Shown here piece after piece: positions 18,501-28,100 of a DNA stretch of 64,000 bases. The stretch is from an uncultured Verrucomicrobiales bacterium. Lineage in GTDB: Bacteria > Verrucomicrobiota > Verrucomicrobiia > Verrucomicrobiales > Akkermansiaceae. The notes beneath the pieces were generated by a model. It worked only from the letters and a program-made list of their open reading frames with translations. It did not search any database and was not told the origin of the DNA. The stretch is taken from assembly GCA_937905985.1 (NCBI GenBank), contig CALCWC010000087.1, positions 1-64,000 of the forward strand, in the 5' to 3' direction. The position numbers were made by a program, and so were the translations under genes. Numbering within the stretch: position 1 is the stretch's first letter; each line of letters begins with the position of its first letter.

Positions 18501-21220
18501 CCACTGGAGCTCCCGTCTATCAAATCATTCAAGGCATCCTGGCTGGTTTCGCCTGTAATATCCACAGAAATCCAGCCCTGTTCTCCCACAATCCACTTGT
18601 TCTGGCTCGTGTTGCCCACAGCCTGGCTCTCTGTGATGACCAAGCCGCCGCCATCCACGTATTTCTTGCCGGTGAAATCGGTATTATTGCCCGCAAGCTG
18701 GATAATGCCGCCGTCTGCACCGGAATTCACATGGAGCTGGCCGTCACCGCTGATGCTGTTACCGTACACCAAGGTTGAATCAACACCCTTGTTGAACTCA
18801 ATCTTCATGGTGGCACCCGGCCCATCCAAGACCACATCACCCTTGTGGCCGAAGAAATCGCTGAAATCGTCCGTGTTGTACTTGGTGTAGCTGCCTTCTA
18901 TGTACTCCATCTGGTGGGTCACGCTCTCACGCACCAGGAACGTGCCGTTGTCGCTCACGGTCACGCCACCTTTCAACAGAGCGTGGCTGCCCAATTCAAA
19001 GGTACCACCGGTAACTGTAACCGGAGAGGTCATTTCTGCGTAGTGCCAGTCATCCGGATTCTCCAGGCGCGCCCTGCTACCGGGAATCGCGGCTGAACCG
19101 GGTGCATGGACCGTGTGGTTACCCTCCAAAGCCAGCGTGCCGCTCGTTACGGTAATGCCGCTGTTATCATTTGTGAGCTTGGTGTAGATGCTGTTCAGTA
19201 TGAGTTTCTTGTCGTCTGCCGCAGCAAAGTTGATCCGCAGGCTGCCCTTGCCAGCCACGTCCTGGAATGAGCCCATATAGGTGGCCTGGTTGTCAACCCA
19301 CTCCGTATCTTGCCAAGTCAGGGTGATGCCCGTATCGGAACTATTGGTGATAATGGCCTCCTGGGTCAGGGCGTGGACGCTGAAGCCGTTGTCATTGTCC
19401 TTGGCTCTATCGGAGCTCAGGACATCCATCGAATGTCCATTCATGTCCAATACGGCACCGCCATTGCCGAATGTGAAATCACGCTTGATCTGGTTCACCC
19501 CGGAAATGACGACTCTGGTTCCGTTGTTGGCAAGTACATTGTAGGCAGCGTAACCATCATTACGCTGCAGATATGTTGTACCGCTGCCGCCCAGGTTGAG
19601 CAGAATGTCGTTCTTGCCACTGCCTTCAATGAACAGGTCACCCTCGCCCACCTTGCGCCACTCACGCAGATAGTTGCTCTGCCCGGTCAACTCCATGTGA
19701 AGCTCAACCCCGGCATCCACCACAAAGCCAGCCGTGTTGAGCTGGCTCCCGGCCTTTTCCGCTGAAATATAGAACTGCGCTTTCCCTACATCCGCCAGCT
19801 TGGAGAACTGTGCGTAGCCCAAACCCGTATCCACTGTGTCTTTCAACCGGATGTCATAGCGTTCTGCATCCTGGGCCTCGAAAACAAGGTTTTGGGTATA
19901 GAACACATCGGCGTAGGTCAAATCCTTGGGATTGACGGTGCTGCTCATAATGGCATCTTCATTTGTGGCATTAAGGTATCCCTTGGTGGTCTGGTTACCC
20001 TCTCCGGCGTACGCATACCAGTTGCTCAAGTCTCTGACTTCGTTGAGATCCCGCCACATGTTGGTGCCGGACTTGACTCCCACAAAGGTGGCAAGGACGC
20101 TGTTCTCGGCATCCGTGACGGTACCAGTATGCAGGCGTGTTTCCACCTTGTTGGTGGAATCTTGGTAAAACCTGTCGCTTTCGGTTGTTACCGCGTTGAT
20201 GAACATTACGTGTTTGCCTTGCGACATGTCCACCTTGCTGTTGAAATAGTCGATAGTGCCGACGGTCCACTGCGGGGCGTAGTATACATAGGTGAGGTCG
20301 AACACGTTGCCGCCGACCACAGCTCCGGCGTAAACATAGGATTGGGTGGCTGCATTCCAGAGCCATGTCGGGCTGCCGGAGTCACCGCCCTGGGCGCCAA
20401 AAGGCATGGGATCCCTGGGCAGATTGATGGGTGAGGGGACAGCGGGATCATCTGAGACCTTCCACTTGTTGCCCACTGTCACAGAAAGGTAGCCGCTGTC
20501 ATCCTTGATGCCACGAACGTCCTTGCCATAACTGTAGGCACCGGCCCCGCTTACCGTCATCATGCCGCCTATATTGAAATTGTATGCGCCGGACATCCAT
20601 TTCTGCTCACCATTATCGCCCATAGCCACCATGCTACCAGACCCTGCTCGGTAGAGCATCTGCCCGTTACCCTGGCCAAAAGTGCCGGTATTGGGCTCGC
20701 TCATGGTCACATCGGTCACAACCTTGCTCAAGCGGGTAATCTTGTAATCGAAATTGGGTGTAAGCAGGAAGGTGTTCCCCTCGCTGGAGCGGTACTCGAT
20801 ACCCGAGTAGCGGATGGCATTGTCGGAATCCACCTTGGTGGCTGAGAATGTGGGATCCAGCACACCATTGTGCCGAACGGTTGCCGTGAAATTATAGCTG
20901 ATGCCGGCTGCATAGCCTCCATCAATGAGGCTGTCGTAGCTGATCATCTTCTCGGGAAGCTTGTAATTCTCGGGAAGCTTGTACTTTTCGTTGTCAACAG
21001 GGTTGTAGTATATGTAGATTCCTCCTTCTTGGCGGCGTACCTCCTCCAGCATGGAGTTCACGTTGCGTGTACTGTACAAGCCGCAGTTGTCGGCAAAGTC
21101 AGCATAAATCGTCTGACCAATGGCCTCCGAGTATATGGCTGCCATAACCGGCTGGGTAGCCATCACGGAAAAAACGGCCAGAAGAGCCTTTCGGAGAGCG
21201 GAAGGAAGGTGGAGTTTCAT
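12020..21220 (-). CDS. Giant S6-peptidase/PEP-CTERM surface protein A
   Basis: A 3066-aa protein. Residues 1-27 form a signal peptide whose first 15 residues (MKLHLPSALRKALLA) are shared with protein B. Residues about 30-340 form a peptidase-S6 (IgA-protease/SPATE) head: His117 in TATVRHNG, Asp158 in LLTPNFDYKITRLSKVV, Ser281 in QGGDSGSP. Then comes a very long Gly/Asn/Thr-rich passenger of beta-helix rungs, starting with SPATE-like elements (YLQRNDGYAAYNVL, GGAVLDMNGHSMDV) and autotransporter-type repeats (GGTTTLDGDANW, NGTLSISGENAL). The C-terminus is not a beta-barrel but a PEP-CTERM tail: VPEPATG, a hydrophobic helix, ARRRRK. Inferred fate: Sec export, exosortase sorting, surface attachment. 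A protease role is supported by the complete triad; the target is unknown. Confidence 0.88.
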   Translation of the reverse strand: MKLHLPSALRKALLAVFSVMATQPVMAAIYSEAIGQTIYADFADNCGLYSTRNVNSMLEEVRRQEGGIYIYYNPVDNEKYKLPENYKLPEKMISYDSLIDGGYAAGISYNFTATVRHNGVLDPTFSATKVDSDNAIRYSGIEYRSSEGNTFLLTPNFDYKITRLSKVVTDVTMSEPNTGTFGQGNGQMLYRAGSGSMVAMGDNGEQKWMSGAYNFNIGGMMTVSGAGAYSYGKDVRGIKDDSGYLSVTVGNKWKVSDDPAVPSPINLPRDPMPFGAQGGDSGSPTWLWNAATQSYVYAGAVVGGNVFDLTYVYYAPQWTVGTIDYFNSKVDMSQGKHVMFINAVTTESDRFYQDSTNKVETRLHTGTVTDAENSVLATFVGVKSGTNMWRDLNEVRDLSNWYAYAGEGNQTTKGYLNATNEDAIMSSTVNPKDLTYADVFYTQNLVFEAQDAERYDIRLKDTVDTGLGYAQFSKLADVGKAQFYISAEKAGSQLNTAGFVVDAGVELHMELTGQSNYLREWRKVGEGDLFIEGSGKNDILLNLGGSGTTYLQRNDGYAAYNVLANNGTRVVISGVNQIKRDFTFGNGGAVLDMNGHSMDVLSSDRAKDNDNGFSVHALTQEAIITNSSDTGITLTWQDTEWVDNQATYMGSFQDVAGKGSLRINFAAADDKKLILNSIYTKLTNDNSGITVTSGTLALEGNHTVHAPGSAAIPGSRARLENPDDWHYAEMTSPVTVTGGTFELGSHALLKGGVTVSDNGTFLVRESVTHQMEYIEGSYTKYNTDDFSDFFGHKGDVVLDGPGATMKIEFNKGVDSTLVYGNSISGDGQLHVNSGADGGIIQLAGNNTDFTGKKYVDGGGLVITESQAVGNTSQNKWIVGEQGWISVDITGETSQDALNDLIDGSSSGVLALHKEQEPLLNTEQHQSLFIGAAPNKRVEYGASSDTLETNEKGQWLLGGGGGELVVNAKLNNEQGELVLGNQHTTGTVTLVNTENQIKTITFGGQVTLNYTSLDALGDANIDLAYGKRIIGLDGVAQRITADSEGVILMDKMEGATSVDLSACPNVSLGADTNVTFNGSLITGSGNTYHLGGGGGTLSIGSVLAGEHNLVVDGQGYSDGAVELTNKTTLQGSVMVRGYDKDRGYNKGSVTLKMGVDDALSGTTGTTVVDGGIIDLAGHSLELKNALIGEGGSIIDSSSNRSGVLKLSITDNKNWQGVIDTGRVEVETSGKTLTLNGKSYYDSMYIKSGSNVTLGADETLSATGTTYIESGGVLNANGKKTAGAVAVWGGTLNATKATFSGVVELRNGNINISDGGLNSDATLYSYGGSISGLRVVLASDTHIMEGTTIFDASDFGSAQHAKITGDVSIAQDASLQLRYDVGGLPQIGIVFYLEYDISSAEFNTGESGGGGKLDVQTNRLHLTGADQNFGGTVEVGNHGTRIDGSRGIKTFENLALTGGTTTLDGDANWSVEKMSGTGDLISSTNGTISFTGESVWEGTITKSNNGTLSISGENALQNAKVVLNGNAKLAVDTDIAAVYMLNGGTTNVIQAGDTIRTGEAGTLEIRRGGSFNGSVIARPTETDEEEHATGYSYVSLLMNSDSGSNMTLNGNQMTFKDVTAQSGTLMFGSGVQDLKIMDSINIARGGTIAFFNGLHLSEGQTLRVISALNDSSSAATMAGDLTLDGGKLHFTGTAMETSSAAALEISSGTIAYGSASSLVVDFSDTGVIRLGKEYMLSSSNWANIQRDTISASLDYLQASFKTDASGLRVEFSTKEDTYIWHGTSDRNTWSSSVFGSDNIVVGDKQTAVFNNLAQNKTVDVTDNIQVAGLIFDSSDTYSVFARSGASLQADSMLHMDGGTTTLGRGVTIIGNVDMRNGTLILEQGSRVGRVEMAEGTNLEIKHDNAGIQGISGHGNVSMSLDAGKSFDMDNLHGASSLLLDGQGTYTAGRAVHADTLTVKKDATLAVSGADIFTGEGSVVLGGSLEMEIGTKSVLSQNIKADTEVVHEEGKEEKIIEIRGDVTKSGIGFLTVAANVTADTMTVNGGSVTVAQEAEFDVNTLTVTSGTFTMLKDGAATKMIGSMTLGENAVFALNNVTETSSALALDSLKLTGSSAATLEQQKNVGGIKIASLQQDTGATSTLTLANGTSSNKVALFELGAEGGTASNFNGDIRVVNSSNSTNRSTALVINNGEMTKDARIDMSSVAQTNVKVALGLNDSSVKIAGLSSSSNLDAGRSLVFGGALSLNENTTASVFDGDGVARSLEITTRGDNVFYGAVGKDISISVGGTGTQAFMGNSEHFNGALTVGNSATLVIGSAAAGMLAQASKLTVTNDATLQTESAVTLNHEASLGGTLAMGGSVTTQAGLALDSNMNIILGGNNFTQTENTRTYDVFIQQGEGRVTGWEALQETNFGGFGTLERGAVITKLNEHGGRYQVTVDMSNLKRTAITWSDDVAVGTWDSDNANFSENGARTAYYDGDTVTIASDATIAMGQAVNLQNTEQQIGAGTLNVADGAHATVTQTTDKTLKMGTLHVQGNAEFTINSVADNFANKAIVDEGSTLNVRFGTTLADSGAVKEVTGGGTLHLVNTNGSGLYDLGDNALSGETRQINLSGFTGTLELGNGSTQIRLRDDRVGVLNGEATVVVQNGAQFWKTTNGGNKTALENDIVLRGNSGDAAGNSKDGFGAVRGATGFTGSVTIDGNAMVSGATNITFNGNIKGSGDNDTLTFGCYYGGQGSQTYTLSEGMQTEDLANMVVRQSGSNSTTTVNVNSAEGLADKLKFADGVGSTKAIVNVNASNSIQRLESTAGNGVVNIAAGKSLALAEGADYGGQLKLAEDVTFTANDKTATAKVKGFVKFESAEADQASITGADDARIENTLIDLAAGTRLEMANVVLASSSSITDASATLVANGLVVEADKTNLKPLTYGDAVASPAAEPADMVCLTLSNIQDVLIEGRNTGLVVNMVGDSSRELDGAEWLQLGLGEGDLKGRFADGLNVTLLYEDAAGQQRSAQGVYTLEDVEAQAAEEEATRQYDYVYFRITGTVPEPATGTLSLLALAALAARRRRK
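21177..21220 (-). repeat. 44-bp perfect repeat, copy 1 (5' end of protein A gene)
   Basis: The 44 bases that encode the start codon and signal-peptide residues 1-15 are identical to 28855-28898. Identity stops exactly at the ATG on one side and a few bases into the hydrophobic core on the other. Confidence 0.95.
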
Positions 21221-21309
21221 AAGAGAGAGATAACGGATCCTAGCGAGTGAGTATAAGCCTATGAATGGACAGTTGGTCTTTTGGACTGTTTTGTTTGCTG
21301 TGTCTGTAC

Positions 21310-21338
21310 CTTATACAGGATAGTTTTTGCCTAGTCAA
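21310..21338 (-). promoter_or_regulatory. Promoter of protein A gene
   Basis: Reverse-strand TTGACT (21338-21333), 17-nt spacer, TATAAG (21315-21310). This gives a leader of about 80 nt, unlike the near-leaderless promoter of protein B, so the two paralogues are probably expressed differently. Confidence 0.65.
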
Positions 21339-21514
21339 ACAGAATCCGACAGCTAATTTTGACATGCAGTACAAGCAATTCCTGCTACACGGGTGGAGGC
21401 TTGTCAGCGGCATATACTGCCATTTGTTCTCTATCACTTCCATCATCAGGGCAATGGTGGTGCAAGCAGGTGGAAGACACGCTTGGCCTTGTCACAATGC
21501 TCCCTCTATATAAT

Positions 21515-21544
21515 GAGCCCCATCTGCCATAGCGGATGGGGCTC
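21515..21544 (-). terminator. Probable terminator of protein B gene
   Basis: Perfect 10-bp stem GAGCCCCATC / GATGGGGCTC with a 10-nt loop, 26 nt past the protein B stop. The reverse-strand tail is ATTATATAG rather than a pure T-run. The rest of 21221-21514 holds the protein A promoter and leader and otherwise nothing recognisable. Confidence 0.7.
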
Positions 21545-21568
21545 TGATGTATTCCCTGCAAGAAGAGG

Positions 21569-22127
21569 ATTACTTCCTGCGTCTGCGCGCGGCCAGCGCG
21601 GCCAGCGCCAGCAGGGAAAGCGTGCCCGTGGCGGGTTCGGGAACGGTTCCGGTGATACGGAAGTACACGTAGTCATACTGCCGTGTCGCTTCCTCCTCCG
21701 CAGCCTGCGCCTCCACGTCTTCCAAGGTGTATACACCCTGCGCGCTGCGCTGCTGCCCGGCGGCGTCCTCGTACAGCAGGGTTACGTTCAGGCCGTCTGC
21801 AAACCGGCCTTTCAGGTCACCCTCGCCAAGGCCGAGCTGCAACCATTCCGCACCGTCGAGCTCTCGCGAGCTGTCGCCCACCATATTGACCACCAAGCCC
21901 GTATTCCTGCCCTCAATGAGCACATCCTGGATGTTGGACAGGGTGAGGCACACCATGTCCGCAGGCTCCGCCGCAGGGGAGGCAACCGCATCACCATAGG
22001 TGAGCGGCTTCAGGTTGGTCTTGTCGGCTTCCACCACCAGCCCGTTGGCCACCAGCGTGGCAGAGGCATCCGTAATGCTGGAACTGGAGGCCAAGACCAC
22101 ATTCGCCATTTCCAGGCGCGTGCCGGC
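21569..22127 (-). repeat. 559-bp perfect repeat, copy 2 (3' end of protein B gene)
   Basis: Second copy of the anchor module also present at 12019-12577, with no mismatch across the whole length. Confidence 0.97.
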
Positions 22128-25100
22128 TGCCAGGTCGATGATGGAGTTCTCAATGCGCGAGCCGTCTGCACCGTTGATTGCGATGGCATCGCCATTGTTA
22201 CCAAATGCGACAGCTCCTGATATCACTGCGCCATCCCCACCTTCGACATGTCGGATGGAGACGCTTGAGTTGCCATTGATTAGCTTCATTGTATCCGTGA
22301 TTGTGGCCGATTGTCTGATGTCTACAATACCGCCATTCACTTCGGCACTACCAAAAGATGCAGATTTGTTGAAATGAACGCTGCCACTGTTGGCCACCAG
22401 CTCATCTAAAGAGACAACGTTGTTGAAATTGGTACCTGGATTCCGCTCTGTGTCATTGGCCTGCACAAATTTGTGGAGTTTCACTTCTCCGTTCACTTCC
22501 AGCGGAGCAACGCCACGGCGTTCGTAAGTTCCGTTTCCACTCAGTGTGCCGTTTATATTCAAGAGTGCAGTACCCCCCGAGCTATCTTGGAAAATACGCA
22601 GAGTGGCACCACTGGTGACAATCACGTTCGACTCAAAATCCACCTGAGTATGCATGAGCATTTCAACCGTGTTTTCCACTTCCAGAGTCTTACCGAAAGA
22701 ACTCTTGTTCAAGTCCAAGCGCCCGCCTTTCATATTGGTAGTACCAGCAAAGGAATCACCCTGCCCTACCTTTACCTCGTTCTTGTAATCATTAGTGGTG
22801 CTAAGCTCAACCCGCCCCTTGCCTGAAGCGGCGGAGAGATCCACATTGCCTTGTGCAGCAGTGAACGCAAGAGTGCCATCCACCTCAAGAGAAATGCTGC
22901 CGCCCCACTCGGGAGCGCCTTGCATGTGCAAATTCGCATTTTCGGCAATGGTGAGACTCTGCGTCACGCTGGCAGAGGAGTCTATCTGCACAGTCCCGCT
23001 TTCCACGGAAAGGTTCCCTACGCTGTTGATTAAGAGTTGACCGCTTTTCTCTGCCCCCCAGTCCACGCGCAACGTACCATCTCCAGATACGAACCCCGTT
23101 TCAAGTCTGTTGTCCTTGAAAATGACTGTACCTTGCGCGTCTACCTGAATCGAGTCGGTAGTGCTTCCAGCTAGCAACTCCAAGGTTCCCGACTGAACAT
23201 CTGCAGTGCCGTTGATATGCACGCCGCTGCCCAGCTTGGTGGTGCCGCTGCCGATCTGCAGCAGGCTATTTGCCGCCAGGCTGGCATCCTCCCCTGTTCC
23301 GGACACCTCGTATTCTTGGGTGGAATCGAACAGCAGCTTCGCGGCATGCTGCTGCCCCTGCACCTGCACGTCCCGGCTTTCCGCCAAATCGTTGAACACG
23401 GTCGTCTTGCCTTCTCCCGGGACTTCCGGAGAAATGCCGAAGTTGTTGTCGTCCCAGGTGCTCTTGTCTTTGGACCCCAGCCAGATATTGTTGTCCTTCT
23501 TGAGGGTGAAGGTGACTGTCAGGCCTTCGTTTTGGGCGTTGAATGCGGCATCATAATACTCCAAATTGTTGCTGTGGTAGGCAATGTCTTCCCATTCACC
23601 ACCGGAGGCCAGCTTGTATTCCGTGTTCTGCTGAAGGGACGCGGTGGATTCAAAGATAATATCCAGCTCCGTTTGGCCGTTTTTGTTTACTCCTTGGACA
23701 GATAAGGCATATTCCGATGTGTTGATGGATGTACCCTCAAACCCGATGGAACCACCATCCAGCCTAAGGACAGAATCCAACTGCGCTGCTCCAGAACCAC
23801 TGCCTGCCACCATCAGAGCCATATTAGGTCCGAGCGTGAACTCATTGTTGCCCGTGTCCAGGGTAGCCCCACGGTAGATGGTGGCGCGGTCCTTGATGGT
23901 AAGGCTGTCGGCTGAAAGCACGAGCTTGCCTTGCTTGGCCGTTACGGAATTGACCGTAACCTCATCCCCGGAGAAGGTCTGCGTGCCAATTCCATCGAGG
24001 ACAATGTCCAGTCCATTATGTGTATCATCTTCTCCGCCGTACACATTGCCTTTGAAGTCATATGCTCCCCCGCCAGTTATGGTAAGTTTCGCTGAGCGAA
24101 CGGAACTTGGGGCTTTTTTCAATGGTCCGCCCGATTTCGATTCACCTTCAATGGAAGCCCCCGCATAGATGGCGGTATATTCATCGCCTATCAGGCCGCG
24201 TAGCTTAGCATTATCCGTGTTCACAGCCAACGTCATCATGCTCAGGTTCTCCCCCGACTTCATGCCACTCATATTCAGCGTGGCATTTTGCAGAGCTTCA
24301 TCATGGGCAAGTTCCACAAACGTGCCGTATAAACGTCCCAAAGAGTCAGCACTGGTGCGTTTTGCAGCAAACATGCCGTCAAAGCTGTTACTTCCATCCA
24401 AAACAATGCGGGAAGAGAACCAGTGAACTGTTCCTGAGTTCCAAGTGATATTACCACTCCCTGTCAGATTGTGAAAAGTCCAAATCGTGTTGTACGACTG
24501 TTCCGAGATAGTCAGTTCCAAATTGTCTTGCAAATGCAAATGATTAATTTCTCTCTGCATATTGTTGCCATACGTCTGACTGTGCAATCGAAGTTTATTA
24601 TTCTGCCCCTCCAGGTTCAACTCTCCACCTATGGTGGAGCCAGAACCAGTCAAACGCAACTCCTTCAATCCAACGTCAACACGACCAGAGGATAGCTCCT
24701 CCTCCTCGCTACCATTGGCATTTATAAGCGGGGAAGCCACCGTGCCTATGTTACCGGTGAGCTTGAGCACACCGTTCTTACCAGTGTCCACCACGGCCGA
24801 TAATACGGATCCATTCGTCTCAAAATGAACTGTGCCCGTTTCGCCGTCTTTCACCGTCAGTGTACCGCCCAAATTTCCTTTTAGGCCACCCTCAGCCTTA
24901 CCCAAGGTTACTGTATTATTCTGCAACTCCAAATTGGCTGTAGCATTACCATTCAAAATATTCAAAGAAGCATCCTGCTCTAATACGGTCCGCCCTGTGG
25001 CGCACAGTGCCTGATCTGACTCCAGATATACATTTCCGCTCTTAATAATAAACTCACGATATGTCGAGCTTCCGCGCAAGTATAGGAGACTGTCAGAGCC

Positions 25101-28100
25101 TGCGTCAATCATCAGGGAACCTACATCAATACTACCTTCTAAGCTACTAAAATCTACCTCTGAGCTATCCGCTTCGCTACTTATACGCGATTTAATAAAT
25201 AGAGTACCGTTTTTTTCCCGAGAACTATCAATAATGGAGCTTCCCTCAAATGCATAAATGTTATAGATGGTCTGCTGAGTGCCGTTAATATCCAAGATAC
25301 CTCCACTAGCCAAACATACATTTTGCACACCGGCGAGAGAATCTTTTTCATTGAGTTTAAGTGTAATATCGCCACCCATACCGGGATCCCACTCTCTATT
25401 ACCATACACTTGTACATATCCAGTAGTTTGCAAGGCACTGGCAAGCTCCAATACACCGCCGCTGTATGTTTGGGCATCCAGAACTAAATTGGTACGGTGT
25501 TCGTTCTGGTCTTTCAAAGCTTGGGTCAGGGTCATCTTACCAGTAATACCTCCGAACTGGTATGTGCATGAAGGCCCCATCCATGACTCCTCTACGCCCA
25601 AGATTACATCACCAGTATATGTGACATCCCCAGATGCTCCAAGATACAATGACGTGTGCGTACGCAGGTCAATGCTGTTACTCTTTATCAACTTGTTCAT
25701 GAGCATTACTCCGTCGGAATCATGGGCGATTTGAGTTGTCGTACCATCAATACCCATAATTCTGTTGGTATAGCTCAAATCAATCTCGGCATCTCCGAGT
25801 GCCTTCAAAGAATCATATGCAAGAGTGACCTTGCCGGAGAATTGGATATTGCCGATCGCATTAGCCTCATTGGTCAAGGTAACAACGCCTTCCGTATATG
25901 AATTACCCAGCACTAAAGTACTCTTCTTGTCGTTTAGCTTGTAATTTACCACAAGATTGCCACCACCGCCGCCAAGGTGCCAGTTGCCGTCAACCGATTT
26001 ATACTCTTGCTCCTCGCCCGACTGTTTGCCAAACTGGATGACTTCCCCCTTTCTGGCTCCAATGATAAGGCTGTCGAACATCTCGGTGTTCAAGTCAATA
26101 GCGGGGCCTTCCTCATTTTGGCTAAGAGCGAGCACGCCCATAGAGGTTTGGTCAACCACAGTAAGGGCAGTGGCAGCATCTGTGTTCTCAACCGTCATCC
26201 ATGAGGAGGCACTGAGCTTCCATTTATTGGTGCTGATGTTACCCGCAGCGTTCATGTTTTGAAGAATCAGCACACCGCTCTCCACCTCTTTGCTACCGCT
26301 AAAGTTCCTATTGTCACCCCCCAAAGTCAGAGAACCCATGGCCGTGTCCACAGTCATGCTGCCTGTACCGGAGAGGGCGCCAGACAGAGTGGTATTGGCA
26401 TCCGTTTCCGGACTGAATTTCACCTCCATCCGCGCACCTTCATTCAGAGTAACGTTACCATGCAGGCCGTAGTATTCTGCGATGGTATACGTGCTTTCCA
26501 GTTCATACCAACCCTCGATGTACTCCATTTCATGGCGCACGCCTTCCCGCATGACGAAAGTACCGCCGCCCTCCACGGTCACGGCACCGGTCAAGCGGGC
26601 ATGACTCCCCAGCTCAAAGGTGGCACCTTTGTCCACGGTAACATTCATCTTGGCATCGGCATAGTGCCAGTCGTCCTCATTGACGTAGCGTTGCTGATTG
26701 TATCCGTTAAGCGAGCCCTGGGCATGCTCGCTAATGGTGCCAACCAGTTTAACCGTTCCGTTCTTCACTTCCAAACCGCTATTGTCGCTTAGCCGGGTGT
26801 GGATGCTGTTGAGCGTCCAAGTTGCCTTAGAGTCACCTGCGTCATAAACTATCTTCAATGTACCAGACTTGTCAGGCCGACTATACGCACCATCCTCGCC
26901 TTTTACCGTACCGTCCCAGAACGATCCCCTATAGTCGGAATCTTCGCTAGCCCTATAGGTGAGCGTGGTGGTACCGGAGGTATTGGCAATAACAGCATCT
27001 TGTGTGAGAGCGCTGATGGTAAACCTCCCGTTTTCAGGGCCTGCGCCGGGTGTGGTGCTGTACCAGTCCATGGTTACCTCCTGCTTATCCTGCGCGGCAA
27101 AGTCAAGCACGCCTCCGCCATAGCCGAAGGTTACGTCACGTTTCACTTGATTGATGTCGCCGTTTAGATTGACGGTGGCACCGTTGTTGATGAGCACGTT
27201 GTATGCGGCATAACCGCCATCCTGCTCTTTGAGGAAGGTGGTGCCTTTGCCGCCCACATTCAAGAAAATGTGGTTATCACCCGCCCCCTCCAAGTAGAGA
27301 TCTCCATCCCCCACTTTGCGCCACTCGCGAAAATAATCTAGAGCGCCTTCTTTCTCCTGGTTGGCAAGCCGTATATGTACCTCCGCGCCCTTGTCTACAA
27401 TATAGCCAGCGTGGTTGAAATTAAAATCACGATTGCCGCTTTCTTCCCGACCTGAAATGGTGAAAGAAATTCCGGTAGAACTGCCCTTGGCCGAGAACTG
27501 AGCGTAGCCAATACCCAGGTCCACATCAGCATCCAGAACAATACTGTTAGTTTCAGCAGAAGATTGAAATACAAGATTCTGGGTCTCGAACAGGTCAGCA
27601 TACTGCAAGCCTGCCGCACTAGAGTTTGAGGTATTCAGGTAATCGTTACCGTAGGAGTACCAATTCACATTTTGAGTTTGGCCGTTATCGTTAATGATTC
27701 GCCCATCTTTCAGTTCAATCAGGTTTGCCCAAGTGTTCACACCGTTCTGTATGCCGACGAAATCTACGATAACTGTACCGTCTTGCGTATGAACTGTGCC
27801 ATATTTGGGTGTAGTTTCCACAGGCGTACTACCATTGGCGATGGCTGTAATGGTTTGTGTTCCCTCGCGCTCCTCTACCGCACTGATATGCATAGGCGCG
27901 CCAGCATCCATATCCACGGTCTTGTCAAAGGATGCCAATGTCCGTTTCGTCCACTCGGAGGCACCGCGGGAGTAGCTGTCGTAGCTGCCGCGCGCCTGGT
28001 GACAGGACAGCAGCTCGTAGGCCTGGGAATCCTCATTCCAGACCCACACGGGGCTGCCGGAATCACCGCCCTGGGTGACAAAAGGCAAAGGGTGCGTAGG

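Noticed and set aside
13000..28000. Forward-strand ORFs of 100-500 codons across the giant genes
   Set aside because: They are antisense frames within repetitive beta-helix coding sequence, without promoters or recognisable products.
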